NCBI GenBank assembly: GCA_902783005.1
Contig: CACZPI010000081.1
Span: 1 to 61,745, forward strand
Source: an uncultured Ruminococcus sp.
GTDB taxonomy: Bacteria; Bacillota; Clostridia; Oscillospirales; Ruminococcaceae
DNA length: 61,745 nucleotides
Reading direction: 5' to 3'
Part shown: piece by piece, positions 9,427 to 18,618 of the stretch
Numbering within the stretch: position 1 is the first letter of the stretch
Layout: the number at the start of each line of letters is the position of its first letter
Made by a program: the position numbers and the translations under genes
Notes under the pieces: generated by a model
What the model was told of the DNA's origin: nothing
Seen by the model: the letters and a program-made list of their open reading frames with translations, nothing else
Databases searched by the model: none

Positions 9427-10721
9427 ACTTTCACCTCACTGTGTTCACGGATCGCCTGTGCCAGCCTCCGGAAGATCAGCTCCACCCCGCGGTATCCGAA
9501 GGGCTGCTCTTCCTCACTGAACGGAATCCCGGGCAGATCCCGGTGGTAATACGCCGCATCGCTGCCGATGCATACATCAATCCGGCAGTCGCGTTCATAG
9601 CCGAGCATGGTCGGGGAAAGATTGGAATAGATGCGCGTTTCCGGAGAGCGTGCCGCCAGCTTTTTCAGATACACGAAATTGCGCTCACCGATCGTTCCGT
9701 AGATCTCGGAAACATGGAATCCGTATTCCGTCAGGGCCAGCGCCAGCTCAAAGCTGTCGGCATTCATGCACTCACCAACCGCAAAATGCACATCACCAAA
9801 TGATTCCCGGAATTCCGCAATTGCCCTTGCAGCACTGTCATACCAGAGCGAATCGTCAAACTTTGCGCCGATCGCCTGTCCAAGAAGACGGTACTGATTC
9901 CGGATCTTGTCCAGACGGTAGAGCCTTGTCAGTTCGATGAACGGAATACCCAGGCGCTCATGCATATCCTGTGCGGCGGCGCGTGCCTCGGCATTGAGCA
10001 CGATGCTGAAATTGGCGCGGGACATGGCCTTGTATTCCGCAAAATCCGTGCACCGCCCGATCTCACGGACAGTTTTGATCCCTGCCTGGTACAGCAGCTC
10101 ATACAGCTCGCAGCCGTCTTCAAGCGCCGTAAAATAACCCAGGAGATTACACTCTGACCTGACACGCTCCTGCTTTTCGAGCAGCGAATAGATCGACCGG
10201 CGCACCAGCCCCATCGGAGGCAGGCGCTTTTCACGGGTCAGCGCATACATGTAGGCCGGAACACAGGGAACGCCGGATGCCTCTGCACTGCTCCGGCAGA
10301 CACGTTCCATATCCGTGCCGAGAAGTGCATCCACACAGGTACAGCAGATCATGATGGCAGACGGCTCATAGTCGAGCGGTTCGCGAAGCTCCTGACATGC
10401 CTGCGGGATCTTTTTGAGATAACGGCCGGTGACAATGTCGGTATCATCGAGCAGGAGATAGAAGAATTTATCATTGTATCCGAGCTCATTGAGCAGTGCG
10501 GTATTCCGCCCGCAGCATCCCGGCGCAACCAGCAGCATCACCGCGCCTGGAATGCACAGGCCTGCACGCTTAACACCGAAGCCCTTGGCTCCGGGGGAAT
10601 TGAAATCAAGCGTGGCAGGAGAGCTGTAGATCAGGTGCTTATTGGAGACAAGCTCCTCCGGGAGATCCGTCAGCCCGCGTCCTGCAAGCTCCGCGGCAGT
10701 ACAATAAAACGCCTTATTCAT
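9423..10721 (-). CDS. Nitrogenase-like component, NifD/NifE-type, second module
   Basis: A 432-residue nitrogenase component-1-like protein, predicted partner of the NifK-like protein that follows. It has C7 near the N-terminus, C56, a [10 protein letters not shown] motif (C69/C70) where family members hold a cluster ligand, and an [15 protein letters not shown] motif near 124-138 resembling the third ligand region of NifD. It is shorter than NifD (about 490). It overlaps the upstream NifH-like gene by eight bases and the downstream gene by four. Assignment to the superfamily rests on these motifs and on neighbours; which subclass it belongs to needs a profile search. It does not look like a dinitrogen-reducing NifD in length or in neighbours. 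Confidence 0.78.
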   Translation of the reverse strand: MNKAFYCTAAELAGRGLTDLPEELVSNKHLIYSSPATLDFNSPGAKGFGVKRAGLCIPGAVMLLVAPGCCGRNTALLNELGYNDKFFYLLLDDTDIVTGRYLKKIPQACQELREPLDYEPSAIMICCTCVDALLGTDMERVCRSSAEASGVPCVPAYMYALTREKRLPPMGLVRRSIYSLLEKQERVRSECNLLGYFTALEDGCELYELLYQAGIKTVREIGRCTDFAEYKAMSRANFSIVLNAEARAAAQDMHERLGIPFIELTRLYRLDKIRNQYRLLGQAIGAKFDDSLWYDSAARAIAEFRESFGDVHFAVGECMNADSFELALALTEYGFHVSEIYGTIGERNFVYLKKLAARSPETRIYSNLSPTMLGYERDCRIDVCIGSDAAYYHRDLPGIPFSEEEQPFGYRGVELIFRRLAQAIREHSEVKV

Positions 10722-11478
10722 GGGCTTTCTCCTCGTCGATCAGCTTTTGAGCAAGGGCAAGGAAGCGCTTTGCCGCCTCGCAGTCCGGTGCGCCCTCGAT
10801 CACGGTCATGCCCCGATCCTCGCAGCGGATAATATCATCCGAACGCGGAATATCCGCAGCGATCTCCAATCCCGCCGTCTGTGCAAAGCGACAGACCTTC
10901 TCTTCCTCCTGCTCCACATTTCTGCGGTTCATGATGATGCCGCGCACGCGGGCATAGCTGCGGTCTTCAAAATTTTTCACGGCATTGTGAATGTTGTTTG
11001 CCGCATACAGCGCCATTTTCTCGCCGGAGGTCACGATCAGCACCTGCGATGCATAGCCCTCCCGGATGGGTGCCGCAAATCCGCCGCAGACCACATCGCC
11101 CAGGACATCATAAAGCACGACATCGGGCTTGTATTTCTCAAACAGATGCAGCTCCTCAAGAAGCGAGAATGTGGTGATGATGCCTCTGCCTGCACAGCCA
11201 AGTCCCGGTGTGGGGCCGCCTGTTTCAATGCAGAGGATGCCGCCGAATCCGGTCTCAGAGATCTCCTCGATGGATTCCGGCTCGTCGTCGTGCTCGCGCA
11301 GGTAATCCATAACAGGCGTGACAGGCGTGCCGCCGAGCAGATTGATGGTGGAATCTGCCTTGGGATCGCAGCCGATCTGGATGACGCGCTTACCGAGTGT
11401 CGCGAAGGCTGCTGCAAGATTGGCAGTGCAGGTGGATTTACCGATGCCGCCCTTGCCGTAAATTGCGAGTTTTATCAT
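10714..11478 (-). CDS. NifH/BchL/CfbC-like iron protein, second copy
   Basis: A 254-residue P-loop ATPase of the nitrogenase iron-protein family that should pass electrons to the NifD/K-like pair encoded just downstream. Visible features: GKGGIGKST (8-16), GCDPKADST (36-44), the two [4Fe-4S] ligands C95 (PGLGCAGRG) and C131 (DVVCGG), and R98, the arginine that is ADP-ribosylated in some NifH proteins. These residues form a homodimer with a bridging cluster in the family. Its ATG overlaps the preceding NifK-like gene by four bases and has AAGGAG eight bases upstream. About the length of BchL/CfbC and slightly shorter than NifH. Confidence 0.93.
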   Translation of the reverse strand: MIKLAIYGKGGIGKSTCTANLAAAFATLGKRVIQIGCDPKADSTINLLGGTPVTPVMDYLREHDDEPESIEEISETGFGGILCIETGGPTPGLGCAGRGIITTFSLLEELHLFEKYKPDVVLYDVLGDVVCGGFAAPIREGYASQVLIVTSGEKMALYAANNIHNAVKNFEDRSYARVRGIIMNRRNVEQEEEKVCRFAQTAGLEIAADIPRSDDIIRCEDRGMTVIEGAPDCEAAKRFLALAQKLIDEEKAHE

Positions 11479-12581
11479 AATGAAATCTCCTTACAGATGA
11501 GATTGGGAATGGTGTGTTCATAGCACCGCCCGGAAAATGCAAAATGCGCCAGCGGATGCAGCATCGCCTCCGGGGGCAAAATAAACCGGTACAGAGGATC
11601 GGCATAGACATGCTCTGCATTTCGCAGGATCTCTGCGATCTCCTCCTCTGACGAAGCGGCGCTGTCACCCGGTGCCAGAAATCTTCTGTCATCCGTGACC
11701 GGTGAGATCAGATGCGCCCCCAGCTCGCACGCCAGGGATCCGGCATAGACCGGCTCACCGATACAATAGATATGCCCTTCCCCGCGGTGTGCCATGCAGG
11801 GAGCGGCATTCTCCCCCGATGCTGCGGCCTTGTGCAGAGCCTCTGCAAGGATCACCGTGAAGCGGACGCCGACCGGAATGCCGCAGACATAGGGAATGCC
11901 GTAGGCTTCCCGCAGATATTCTGCCGCAGGAAGGCCGCAGGCGGAAACGACCAGATTCACTGCCGCCTCTCCCAGATGAGACAATGCTTCAAAGCGGTCA
12001 GACATGGCAAGGCAGCATTTCACGGAAAAGCCCTGCTTCTCCATCCAGCCGCGGACGGATTCCGCGGTGCCGTTCGTATACAGATCAAGCGGTGTGGCAC
12101 CGAGTATATTCACGCCCTTCGGGTCACGCGGCGCAGGATTTGCAAATGCCCTTGTAACAGCAAGCAGCGCCTCGGATGCACCGTCCAGATAGGAACGGGT
12201 ACCGTTGGTATGCATCGCAAATGTTCGGATACCGGTGCGTCTTTCGATCTCGGAGGCAATCGCATCAAAATCCACACCGGTCATCATCGGCATCGGTGAG
12301 CCGCAGACCGTGATAAACCCCGGGTGCAGATCGGCCGCCGCTGCGGTCACATCCGAAATGAGCTTTTCATCGTTGCCCATGATCGCGTCGATCTCGGTCA
12401 GCGCCGAAATGAAGATATCGGATTGCAGAGATTCCCACCGCGGCTCGTCATGGGTCGCATACGTCGAATTGCAGCCGGAGGCATCGTGTACAACGGTCAT
12501 GCCCCCCAGCTCATAGAGCGCAGAGCAGACACCGGCAGTATCGGCAGCATAGCAGGGAATGATCGTGGCGTTATTCTTCAT
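11475..12581 (-). CDS. Nitrogenase-like component, NifK/NifN-type, first module
   Basis: A 368-residue paralogue of the protein at 8383-9426. The N-terminal block is D-x-A-G-x-CS-x-LYELGG (C19), DASGC (C37), DEPRW, then [11 protein letters not shown]. Candidate ligands are C10, C19, C37 and C93 (VCGSPMP); C10 and C93 are not kept in the second copy, so the two modules are not redundant in their metal sites. It also has a longer, cysteine-containing C-terminal part ending [21 protein letters not shown] lies eight bases before the ATG, 12 bases after the NifD-like stop. Substrate unknown. Confidence 0.8.
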   Translation of the reverse strand: MKNNATIIPCYAADTAGVCSALYELGGMTVVHDASGCNSTYATHDEPRWESLQSDIFISALTEIDAIMGNDEKLISDVTAAAADLHPGFITVCGSPMPMMTGVDFDAIASEIERRTGIRTFAMHTNGTRSYLDGASEALLAVTRAFANPAPRDPKGVNILGATPLDLYTNGTAESVRGWMEKQGFSVKCCLAMSDRFEALSHLGEAAVNLVVSACGLPAAEYLREAYGIPYVCGIPVGVRFTVILAEALHKAAASGENAAPCMAHRGEGHIYCIGEPVYAGSLACELGAHLISPVTDDRRFLAPGDSAASSEEEIAEILRNAEHVYADPLYRFILPPEAMLHPLAHFAFSGRCYEHTIPNLICKEISL

Positions 12582-12593
12582 GGCAGATCCCTC

Positions 12594-13910
12594 CTATCCC
12601 AGACAGCTCTCGCAGCCCCAGCCCTTATGCCGGAGCACGGTACGGCGGCTTTTCGGATTCCGGAATGCATCCTCCATCAGTCCTGCCAGCGAAACAATGC
12701 CGGAAAAGCCGTAGAATCCGCCGTTCATCACGATATTGACAAAATGGTCGGTCGCAAAATAATACGCAGCCTTCTGCCCGATCGCCAGCACCGGCGGATG
12801 CGGTTCTTCATGAAAATGCAGCATATTGACATTCGTCGCCGCATAGAGCATGAGATCCGGGACATGCACCTGGAGCCATGCAAAGGCTTCCGTTTCCTCC
12901 GGCGCTGCATCGGCAATGATATGCCGGACACGGAATCCATGCTCAGCCAGGAGCTTTGCCAGCTCAAACGGGCGGGAAACTGCCGTAAAATCAATCGCGA
13001 TCTCCCTGTCTCCGATCAAATCATGCGCCGCATCAAGCGCAGCATGCATCTCCCGGATATTTTCCCCGAATTCCGGCACAGCCACGCCGAGTGCTTCACA
13101 CAGGCTCCGGTAATTTTCCAGAATGGTCTGCACCTCGAAGCTCGCCGGGAGATGCAGATGCCGTCCGCCGATGCGCTGCGTCAGCTTCTCCCCCGCCGAA
13201 CGCGTGACAGGGGTGTAGGTAATATACAGTGCGCTGTCCGCCATCTGCAAATATTCATCATAGGTGTGGCACAACGTCAGATCCCGCAGGGTACATCCGG
13301 CATTCCGGATGATCTGTACAAGCTCGGAATGTACATCCGTCGGGCGGTCGTTTCCAAGGATGCCAACAGACTTCGGATCCTTCGGAAGCGGGCGCAGCGG
13401 GAAATAGAGCTGCTCTGCGAGCTTCGCAGCAGGAGAGACCGTCTGGCGCATCGTCGGGGTCATGTAGCAGTCCACAAAATCGATTTCCGGGAATTGTCCG
13501 GACAGCTCCCGCAGGATGATCTCGAAATCACATCCGGCAAACAGATGGATGCAGCTCAGAAACAGCAGCACCGCACGCGGCTTTTTGCCGAGTCTGCGGA
13601 GAATATCGGCAGTCCCGTCAATGACCTTCTGCTCCAGCGTGCCGTCAAACATATCCTGCTCCGAGACAGATACCCAGCTCATGCGGTCAAGGGCATTCAT
13701 CTCCGCTGCCGTCAGGATCACGCCCCGCAGGCAGCCCTGCGCACAGACAAAGATCTGCTGTGCCTCCGGAAGAAGCATGCCGGTATGGACGATATTCCAC
13801 ATGCCGCGGGCAGGCGTGTTGTATTCAAGACCGGAGGGGAAGAAGCCTGCGGCATTTGCATCCGTGATCCGGACACAGGGGGCTTTCTCATAGGAATGCA
13901 GTGCCTTCAT
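12594..13910 (-). CDS. Nitrogenase-like component, NifD/NifE-type, first module
   Basis: A 438-residue nitrogenase component-1-like protein, paralogous in position to the gene at 9423-10721. Cysteines near expected ligand regions are C12, C56 and C60 (FVCAQGC), C120 and C127 (LSCIHLFAGC). The C-terminus GWGCESCLG adds a CxxC pair not seen in the second copy. The ATG at 13910 overlaps the NifH-like stop by four bases (ATGA) with GGAGG ten bases upstream; an ATG at 13919 is also possible but would have its binding site only one base away. Predicted to form a heteromer with the NifK-like protein downstream. Confidence 0.78.
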   Translation of the reverse strand: MKALHSYEKAPCVRITDANAAGFFPSGLEYNTPARGMWNIVHTGMLLPEAQQIFVCAQGCLRGVILTAAEMNALDRMSWVSVSEQDMFDGTLEQKVIDGTADILRRLGKKPRAVLLFLSCIHLFAGCDFEIILRELSGQFPEIDFVDCYMTPTMRQTVSPAAKLAEQLYFPLRPLPKDPKSVGILGNDRPTDVHSELVQIIRNAGCTLRDLTLCHTYDEYLQMADSALYITYTPVTRSAGEKLTQRIGGRHLHLPASFEVQTILENYRSLCEALGVAVPEFGENIREMHAALDAAHDLIGDREIAIDFTAVSRPFELAKLLAEHGFRVRHIIADAAPEETEAFAWLQVHVPDLMLYAATNVNMLHFHEEPHPPVLAIGQKAAYYFATDHFVNIVMNGGFYGFSGIVSLAGLMEDAFRNPKSRRTVLRHKGWGCESCLG

Positions 13911-14662
13911 CCTCCGCATACCTCCAGGATCGCCTGTGCCGCCGCATCAAGCTGGCGTGCGGCATTGCTGTCAGGACAGACGACAGAAACGGGCTTTGCA
14001 AGGCGCTCTGCCTGCGCAATGTCCGAGCTTCGGTCAACGGAAGCGAGGATCTTTGTCCCGAAATCCTCTGCAAGCGCCTGTGCCTGTGCATCCTCCTCCG
14101 GCACTCCGCGCCGGTTGAGCAGAATGCCGCCGAGGGAAGCGTACCCGCGCCCCTGGAAATTCTGCACGGCCATGCAGATATTGGCGGCGGCATAGACGGA
14201 CATTTTCTCTCCGGAGGTCACCACAAAGATGCGGTCTGCATAGCCTCCGCGCATCGGCATGGAAAAGCCGCCGCAGACAACATCGCCCAGTACATCATAG
14301 ATGACGACGTCCGGCTTGTAGACCTCATAGGCACCAAGGCGGGAGAGCGTTTCAAGCGCATTGATGATGCCGCGTCCCGCACATCCAAGCCCCGGCACAG
14401 GACCCCCGGCCTCGACACAAAGCACCCCGCCCGCTCCCGGACGGACAATCTCATCAAGCTGCAGGGCATTCCCCTTCTCGCGGGTGAGCTGCAGCACGGT
14501 CGGGATCCGCTCCCCGTCATGCAGGAGCGACGTGGAATCTGCCTTCGGATCGCAGCCGATCTGCATGACGGTCAGTCCCCTTGCCGCGAGTGCCGCGGAT
14601 ACATTGCAGGCAATGGTGGACTTGCCGATGCCGCCCTTGCCGTAGATCGCAAATCGGATCAT
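13907..14662 (-). CDS. NifH/BchL/CfbC-like iron protein, first copy
   Basis: A 251-residue nitrogenase-type iron protein, first gene after the structured leader. It has the P-loop GKGGIGKST (8-16), GCDPKADST (36-44), cluster ligands C94 (PGLGCAGRG) and C130 (DVVCGGF). It shares about the same layout as the second copy but differs in the switch and C-terminal regions, so each probably serves its own NifD/K-like pair. AAGGGG precedes the ATG. The presence of both cluster cysteines separates it from MinD/ParA-type ATPases of the same fold. Confidence 0.93.
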   Translation of the reverse strand: MIRFAIYGKGGIGKSTIACNVSAALAARGLTVMQIGCDPKADSTSLLHDGERIPTVLQLTREKGNALQLDEIVRPGAGGVLCVEAGGPVPGLGCAGRGIINALETLSRLGAYEVYKPDVVIYDVLGDVVCGGFSMPMRGGYADRIFVVTSGEKMSVYAAANICMAVQNFQGRGYASLGGILLNRRGVPEEDAQAQALAEDFGTKILASVDRSSDIAQAERLAKPVSVVCPDSNAARQLDAAAQAILEVCGG

Positions 14663-14700
14663 ATTCGTTCCCCTTTCCGTATTTCCCCGGTACAGCGCAT

Positions 14701-14738
14701 AAAAAAGCAGCCGTTCTCCGTCAGGCGGATACGGCTGT
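14701..14738 (-). terminator. Intrinsic terminator in the operon leader
   Basis: On the minus strand an imperfect stem (14708-14714 with 14731-14737, inner stem 14717-14720 with 14726-14729) is followed by TTTTTT (14701-14706). It lies between the TM1266-like gene and the first NifH-like gene, 39 bases before that start codon, so transcripts must pass it to reach the operon. Confidence 0.75.
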
Positions 14739-14880
14739 GCGGTAGCACAAGAGCTGCATAGAGGGCATCTGTTCCGCCTTCATGCAGGTCTTTGCAGCAG
14801 TATCAGCTTTTGCCGCAAGCGCCCTTGGGCGGTTTTGGCATCAGAAGAAATACATGTATGCTATGAAATTATGATTTGAA
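14701..14880 (-). promoter_or_regulatory. Structured 5' leader, candidate riboswitch or attenuator (class unknown)
   Basis: The 230-base gap between the TM1266-like stop and the NifH-like start holds several nested stems on the minus strand: TGCC/GGCA enclosing GCCCAAGGGC (about 14807-14840), CTGCAT/ATGCAG enclosing AGGC/GCCCT (about 14754-14790), GTGC/GCAC (about 14737-14748) and then the terminator. I could not match it to a known riboswitch consensus. It could instead be only the terminator of the regulator gene. Confidence 0.4.
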
Positions 14881-14893
14881 ATCTGCCTCCGTC

Positions 14894-15142
14894 TTATGCA
14901 GACGGTGCATAAACAGTTTTGGCATTCACGCCCGGAAGTCTCCCGATCGCACCTGCCAGCGAATTGATGACATCCTGCGGGGCATCCATCGCTACATTGA
15001 TGATGCTGATGCCCTTGGATCGGTAGGGCACGCCCATCCGGCCGATGATATACCCGCCGTATTCATGCAGGAGCGCATTGATGCTGACAGCGGAATCACT
15101 GTCCCGGACAAGTATGGCGATCACTGCCACACGGGTATCCAT
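14894..15142 (-). CDS. TM1266 family, putative iron-only hydrogenase system regulator
   Basis: An 82-residue ACT-like protein of the TM1266 family, often found beside [FeFe]-hydrogenase maturation genes and named for that association; its ligand is unknown. Motifs: VAVIAILV at the N-terminus, LLHEYGGYIIGRMGVPYR in the middle, and INVAMDAP plus GRLPGV towards the end. The ATG at 15142 is preferred over an upstream in-frame start because AGGAGG is eight bases away. It has a consensus promoter and is the first gene upstream of the NifH-like operon, separated by a leader with a terminator. It may sense a redox or metal signal for that operon, which is inference. Confidence 0.85.
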   Translation of the reverse strand: MDTRVAVIAILVRDSDSAVSINALLHEYGGYIIGRMGVPYRSKGISIINVAMDAPQDVINSLAGAIGRLPGVNAKTVYAPSA

Positions 15143-15166
15143 TCCGCATTCCTCCTCTTTGCTCCT

Positions 15167-15195
15167 ATTATACCATAAAAGCGTCATTCTGTCAA
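15167..15195 (-). promoter_or_regulatory. Consensus promoter of TM1266-like gene (and possibly the hyp/nif-like operon)
   Basis: Perfect TTGACA (15190-15195), 17-base spacer and perfect TATAAT (15167-15172) on the minus strand. No other clear promoter was seen before the first NifH-like gene. Confidence 0.85.
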
Positions 15196-15205
15196 GCGGA
15201 ATCTA

Positions 15206-15234
15206 TTGCATTCTGCCGGATCCTGTGCTATAAT
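15206..15234 (+). promoter_or_regulatory. Promoter of glpK
   Basis: TTGCAT (15206-15211), 17-base spacer, TATAAT (15229-15234). It is divergent from the TM1266-like promoter, with the -35 elements only ten bases apart. Confidence 0.75.
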
Positions 15235-15268
15235 GAAAGTACCGATTCCAATAGAAAGGGGCATCGCC

Positions 15269-16756
15269 ATGAAAACCTATCTTCTCTCCCTTGACCAGGG
15301 TACAACTTCCTCGCGTGCAGTGCTGTTCGATACACAGGGACAGCATGTATTCTCCGCACAGTATGAATACCCCCAGATCTTTCCGCAGGCCGGTTGGGTC
15401 GAGCACGATCCCTATGAAATTCTCAATACCCAGCTCCGTGCTGCCCGGGACTGCATGGACTGGCTCCGGGAGCATGCGCCGGATGCTGACGTTGCCGCCG
15501 TGGGTGTGACGAACCAGCGTGAAACCACCATCGTCTGGGATAAGACGACCGGAAAGCCAGTCTATAACGCCATTGTCTGGCAGTGCCGCCGCACGGCAGA
15601 GGAATGCCGCGTCCTTGAAAAGCAAGGCGTCGTCCCCCTTCTGCGGGAAAAAACCGGACTGCTGCTCGATCCCTATTTTTCTGCGACGAAGCTGCGCTGG
15701 ATCCTGGAGCATGTCCCGGATGCCCGCGCAAGGGCAGAATGCGGCGAGCTGCTTTTCGGCACGGTCGATACCTGGCTGATCTGGCATCTGACCGGCGGAA
15801 AGGTACATGCAACGGATTACACCAATGCCTCGCGGACGATGCTCTACAATATCCACACGCTGCAATGGGATCCGGAGATCCTCGATCTGCTGGAGATTCC
15901 GGCGCAGATGCTTCCGGAGGTGCGTGATTCCTCCGGCGACTTCGGCATGACATCCCGATCCATCCTCGGTGCATCCGTGCCGATCCTCGGATGTGCCGGC
16001 GATCAGCAGGCGGCTTTATTCGGGCAATGCTGCCTTGCACGGGGCGATGTGAAGAACACCTACGGCACCGGGGGATTTCTGCTGATGAATACAGGAGACA
16101 CCTGCATCGGCAGCACACATGGCTTATTATCCACCATCGGATGGGGCATCGGCGGCAAGATCACCTATGCACTGGAAGGCTCGGTATTCGTCTCGGGTGC
16201 TGTCATCAAATGGCTGCGTGATGAGCTCGGGATCATTCAGACGGCAGCGGAGACCGCAGCGCTTGCACAGAGTGTCCCGGATAATGCAGGCGTGTACTTC
16301 GTTCCGGCATTCGTCGGGCTTGGAACGCCGTACTGGGACAGCGAAGCCCGCGGCTTGCTGTGCGGTCTGACACGCGGCAGCGGCCGGGCGCATATCGTTC
16401 GTGCGGCACTCGAGGCAATTGCCTACCAGACTGCGGATGTGATCCGGGCAATGGAGCAGGATACCGCCGCACTTGGCAGCATCCGCGTAGACGGCGGTGC
16501 TTCTGCGAATGATTTCCTGATGCAGTTCCAGGCGGATATTCTGGGACGCGAGCTGCTTCGGCCGGCGCAGACGGAATCCACCGCACAGGGCGCAGCTTAT
16601 CTGGCAGGACTGGCAGCCGGGATCTGGAGCAGCACAGAGGAGCTTTTACGCATGGCAAAACATGACCGGGTATTCCGGCCTGCAATGGAGGAAACGCAGC
16701 GTCAGGCACTTCTGCACGGCTGGGAGGATGCGGTCAGACGTACCATGACGCGGTAA
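15269..16756 (+). CDS. glpK: Glycerol kinase
   Basis: Phosphorylates glycerol with ATP to glycerol 3-phosphate in the cytoplasm. The 495-residue protein is a full-length FGGY kinase with [11 protein letters not shown] at 7-17, [21 protein letters not shown], the GTGGFLL motif and [11 protein letters not shown] in the C-terminal half, which together fit GlpK better than xylulokinase or gluconate kinase. The ATG at 15269 is chosen because the family begins with the [12 protein letters not shown]-type sequence; upstream in-frame codons would overlap the promoter. An aquaporin gene lies 3.7 kb away but no glpD or glpF operon is adjacent. Ends at a strong bidirectional terminator. Confidence 0.95.
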   Translation: MKTYLLSLDQGTTSSRAVLFDTQGQHVFSAQYEYPQIFPQAGWVEHDPYEILNTQLRAARDCMDWLREHAPDADVAAVGVTNQRETTIVWDKTTGKPVYNAIVWQCRRTAEECRVLEKQGVVPLLREKTGLLLDPYFSATKLRWILEHVPDARARAECGELLFGTVDTWLIWHLTGGKVHATDYTNASRTMLYNIHTLQWDPEILDLLEIPAQMLPEVRDSSGDFGMTSRSILGASVPILGCAGDQQAALFGQCCLARGDVKNTYGTGGFLLMNTGDTCIGSTHGLLSTIGWGIGGKITYALEGSVFVSGAVIKWLRDELGIIQTAAETAALAQSVPDNAGVYFVPAFVGLGTPYWDSEARGLLCGLTRGSGRAHIVRAALEAIAYQTADVIRAMEQDTAALGSIRVDGGASANDFLMQFQADILGRELLRPAQTESTAQGAAYLAGLAAGIWSSTEELLRMAKHDRVFRPAMEETQRQALLHGWEDAVRRTMTR

Positions 16757-16771
16757 ATCCATCAGAAGGTA

Positions 16772-16806
16772 TAAAAAACGTCCCGGCTGCAAACCGGGAC
16801 GTTTTC
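16772..16806. terminator. Bidirectional terminator between glpK and mntP
   Basis: Stem 16778-16786 with 16794-16802, flanked by A-rich and T-rich sequence, sits between convergent genes. Confidence 0.8.
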
Positions 16807-16818
16807 ATATGATAGCAA

Positions 16819-17388
16819 TCATCCTCCGAAAAAGGTATGCTCAATAAAAATCTTCACACCGATGACGACGAGAATCAATCCGCCGACGATCTGGGCATTG
16901 CTGCCGAGCTTCTGACCGACACGCTTGCCGAAGACCACGCCGATAAGGGAGAATGCAAATGTCTCACATCCGATCAGCACCGCCGCCGGCAAAATCCGCA
17001 CATCCGGAAGCGCCGCAAAGCTCACGCCCACAGCCAGTGCATCAATGCTCGTCGCGACTCCCTGCATCAGAAGCATCCGCGGGGTCAGAAGCATCTGGTG
17101 CAGCTCCTCATTCCGGTCGCGGATCGCGTCGATCAGCATTTTTCCGCCGATATAACCGAGCAAAAGCAGCGCGATCCAGTGGTCAAAGGCACGGATGTAT
17201 TGCTCAAATGCCTTGCCCAGCCAGAAGCCGAGTGTCGGCATCAATCCCTGAAATCCGCCGAAACAGACACCAATCAGAATGATGCGCCGCCGGTTCAGAT
17301 TCGTGCAGCACAGTCCGTTTGTAATGGATACCGCAAAAGCATCCATCGACAGGCCGATGCCGATGAGAATGAGCTCCAGAATGGTCAT
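16819..17388 (-). CDS. mntP: Manganese efflux pump MntP
   Basis: A 189-residue, six-helix membrane protein of the MntP (DUF204) family that exports Mn2+. The two internal repeats each begin with the acidic motif: GLSMDAFAVSI near residues 12-22 and VATSIDALAVGVSF near 110-123, whose aspartates are needed in the family. AAGGAGG precedes the ATG, 17 bases after tgt, so it is co-transcribed with tgt. I looked for a yybP-ykoY manganese riboswitch ahead of it and there is no room for one. Assignment is by family; substrate not shown here. Confidence 0.92.
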   Translation of the reverse strand: MTILELILIGIGLSMDAFAVSITNGLCCTNLNRRRIILIGVCFGGFQGLMPTLGFWLGKAFEQYIRAFDHWIALLLLGYIGGKMLIDAIRDRNEELHQMLLTPRMLLMQGVATSIDALAVGVSFAALPDVRILPAAVLIGCETFAFSLIGVVFGKRVGQKLGSNAQIVGGLILVVIGVKIFIEHTFFGG

Positions 17389-17405
17389 AGCTGCCTCCTT
17401 GAACG

Positions 17406-18551
17406 TTAATCCTCAGGTGCTTTCTGAGAGAGAAGCGTCGAATACTTCGCACGGAACTCCGCGAAGGTACCGTTGTCCAGTGCTTCACGGATCTTCTCGG
17501 TGAGGGTATTGTAGAAATACAGATTATGAATGACGGTCAGACGGCCGGCAAGCATTTCATTGGCCTTGAACAGATGGCGGACATAGGCGCGGGAGAAATT
17601 GCGGCACGCCGGACAATCGCACTGCTCATCCATCGGGCGCGGGTCGGTCATATAAGTCTGGTTCTTCATATGCCGCATGCCCTCCCAGGTGAAAATGGTG
17701 CCGTGACGCGCATTCCGGGTCGGCATCACGCAGTCAAACATATCAATGCCGCGGGCTACACCTTCAATGATATTGGACGGGGTACCGACACCCATCAGAT
17801 AGCGCGGCTTATCGGCGGGCATGTAGGGTACCACTGCATCAAGAATGCGGTACATTTCCTCGGTCGGCTCCCCGACGGCAAGACCGCCGACTGCATAGCC
17901 GTCCAGATCCAGCTCCGCGATCTGCTGCATGTGCTCAATCCGCAGCTTTTCAAAGGTGCATCCCTGATTGATGCCGAAGAGGAGCTGCTGCGGGTTGATC
18001 GTGTCCGGAAGCGATGCAAGGCGCTGCATTTCATTTTTGCAGCGGATCAGCCAGCGCGTGGTGCGCTCGCAGGAACGTGCAGAATAGTCATAGGGTGCGG
18101 GATTTTCCACGCATTCGTCAAATGCCATCGCAATGGTCGAAGCCAGATGCGACTGGATGCGGATGCTCTCCTCCGGCCCCATGAAGATCCGCTTGCCGTC
18201 AAGGTGGGACTGGAAGTAGACGCCCTCCTCCTTGATCTTACGCAGCTTCGCCAGAGAAAATACCTGAAATCCGCCGCTGTCTGTCAGAATCGGGCGCTTC
18301 CAGTTCATGAATTTGTGCAGGCCGCCCATCTGGTGGATCACATGATCCCCCGGTCGCAGATGCAGATGGTAGGTATTGCACAGCTCCACCTGACATTTCA
18401 GATCTGCCAGCTCCGGAGAGCTGACGCCGCCCTTAATCGCGGCGGATGTACCCACATTCATGAAGCACGGCGTCTGGAAGGTGCCGTGTACCGTGGTGAC
18501 CGTACCCCGGCGGGCAATCCCCTCGGTTTTCAGCAGTGTATAGATCGACAT
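17406..18551 (-). CDS. tgt: tRNA-guanine transglycosylase (queuine/preQ1)
   Basis: Swaps guanine-34 for preQ1 in tRNAs with GUN anticodons. The 381-residue protein has DSGGFQ with D91, the nucleophile motif MFDCVMPTRNARHG with D273, and the zinc site C311-x-C313-x2-C316 with H342. GGAG precedes the ATG at 18551; a longer reading frame upstream overlaps the tRNA terminator and has no family similarity. It leads a two-gene operon with mntP. Confidence 0.96.
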   Translation of the reverse strand: MSIYTLLKTEGIARRGTVTTVHGTFQTPCFMNVGTSAAIKGGVSSPELADLKCQVELCNTYHLHLRPGDHVIHQMGGLHKFMNWKRPILTDSGGFQVFSLAKLRKIKEEGVYFQSHLDGKRIFMGPEESIRIQSHLASTIAMAFDECVENPAPYDYSARSCERTTRWLIRCKNEMQRLASLPDTINPQQLLFGINQGCTFEKLRIEHMQQIAELDLDGYAVGGLAVGEPTEEMYRILDAVVPYMPADKPRYLMGVGTPSNIIEGVARGIDMFDCVMPTRNARHGTIFTWEGMRHMKNQTYMTDPRPMDEQCDCPACRNFSRAYVRHLFKANEMLAGRLTVIHNLYFYNTLTEKIREALDNGTFAEFRAKYSTLLSQKAPED

Positions 18552-18618
18552 ATTCGTTCTCCTCATCCTATGCAGCAGATGCATACGGCATGCCTCTGCA
18601 AAAATTCCGGAATATTGC

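Noticed and set aside
3868-10157. Several long plus-strand frames across the hyp and nitrogenase-like genes
   Set aside because: They are shadows caused by high GC at third positions of the real minus-strand genes; compositions are rich in His, Arg and Cys without motifs.
8383-14662. A true dinitrogen-fixing nitrogenase
   Set aside because: The NifD/K-like proteins are 347-438 residues, shorter than NifD and NifK, and nifB, nifE and nifN are not in the window. Hyp genes are there instead.
14740-14880. A c-di-GMP, cobalamin, NiCo or molybdenum-cofactor riboswitch
   Set aside because: I compared recalled consensus motifs by eye and none fits well enough to name; only a structured leader can be claimed.
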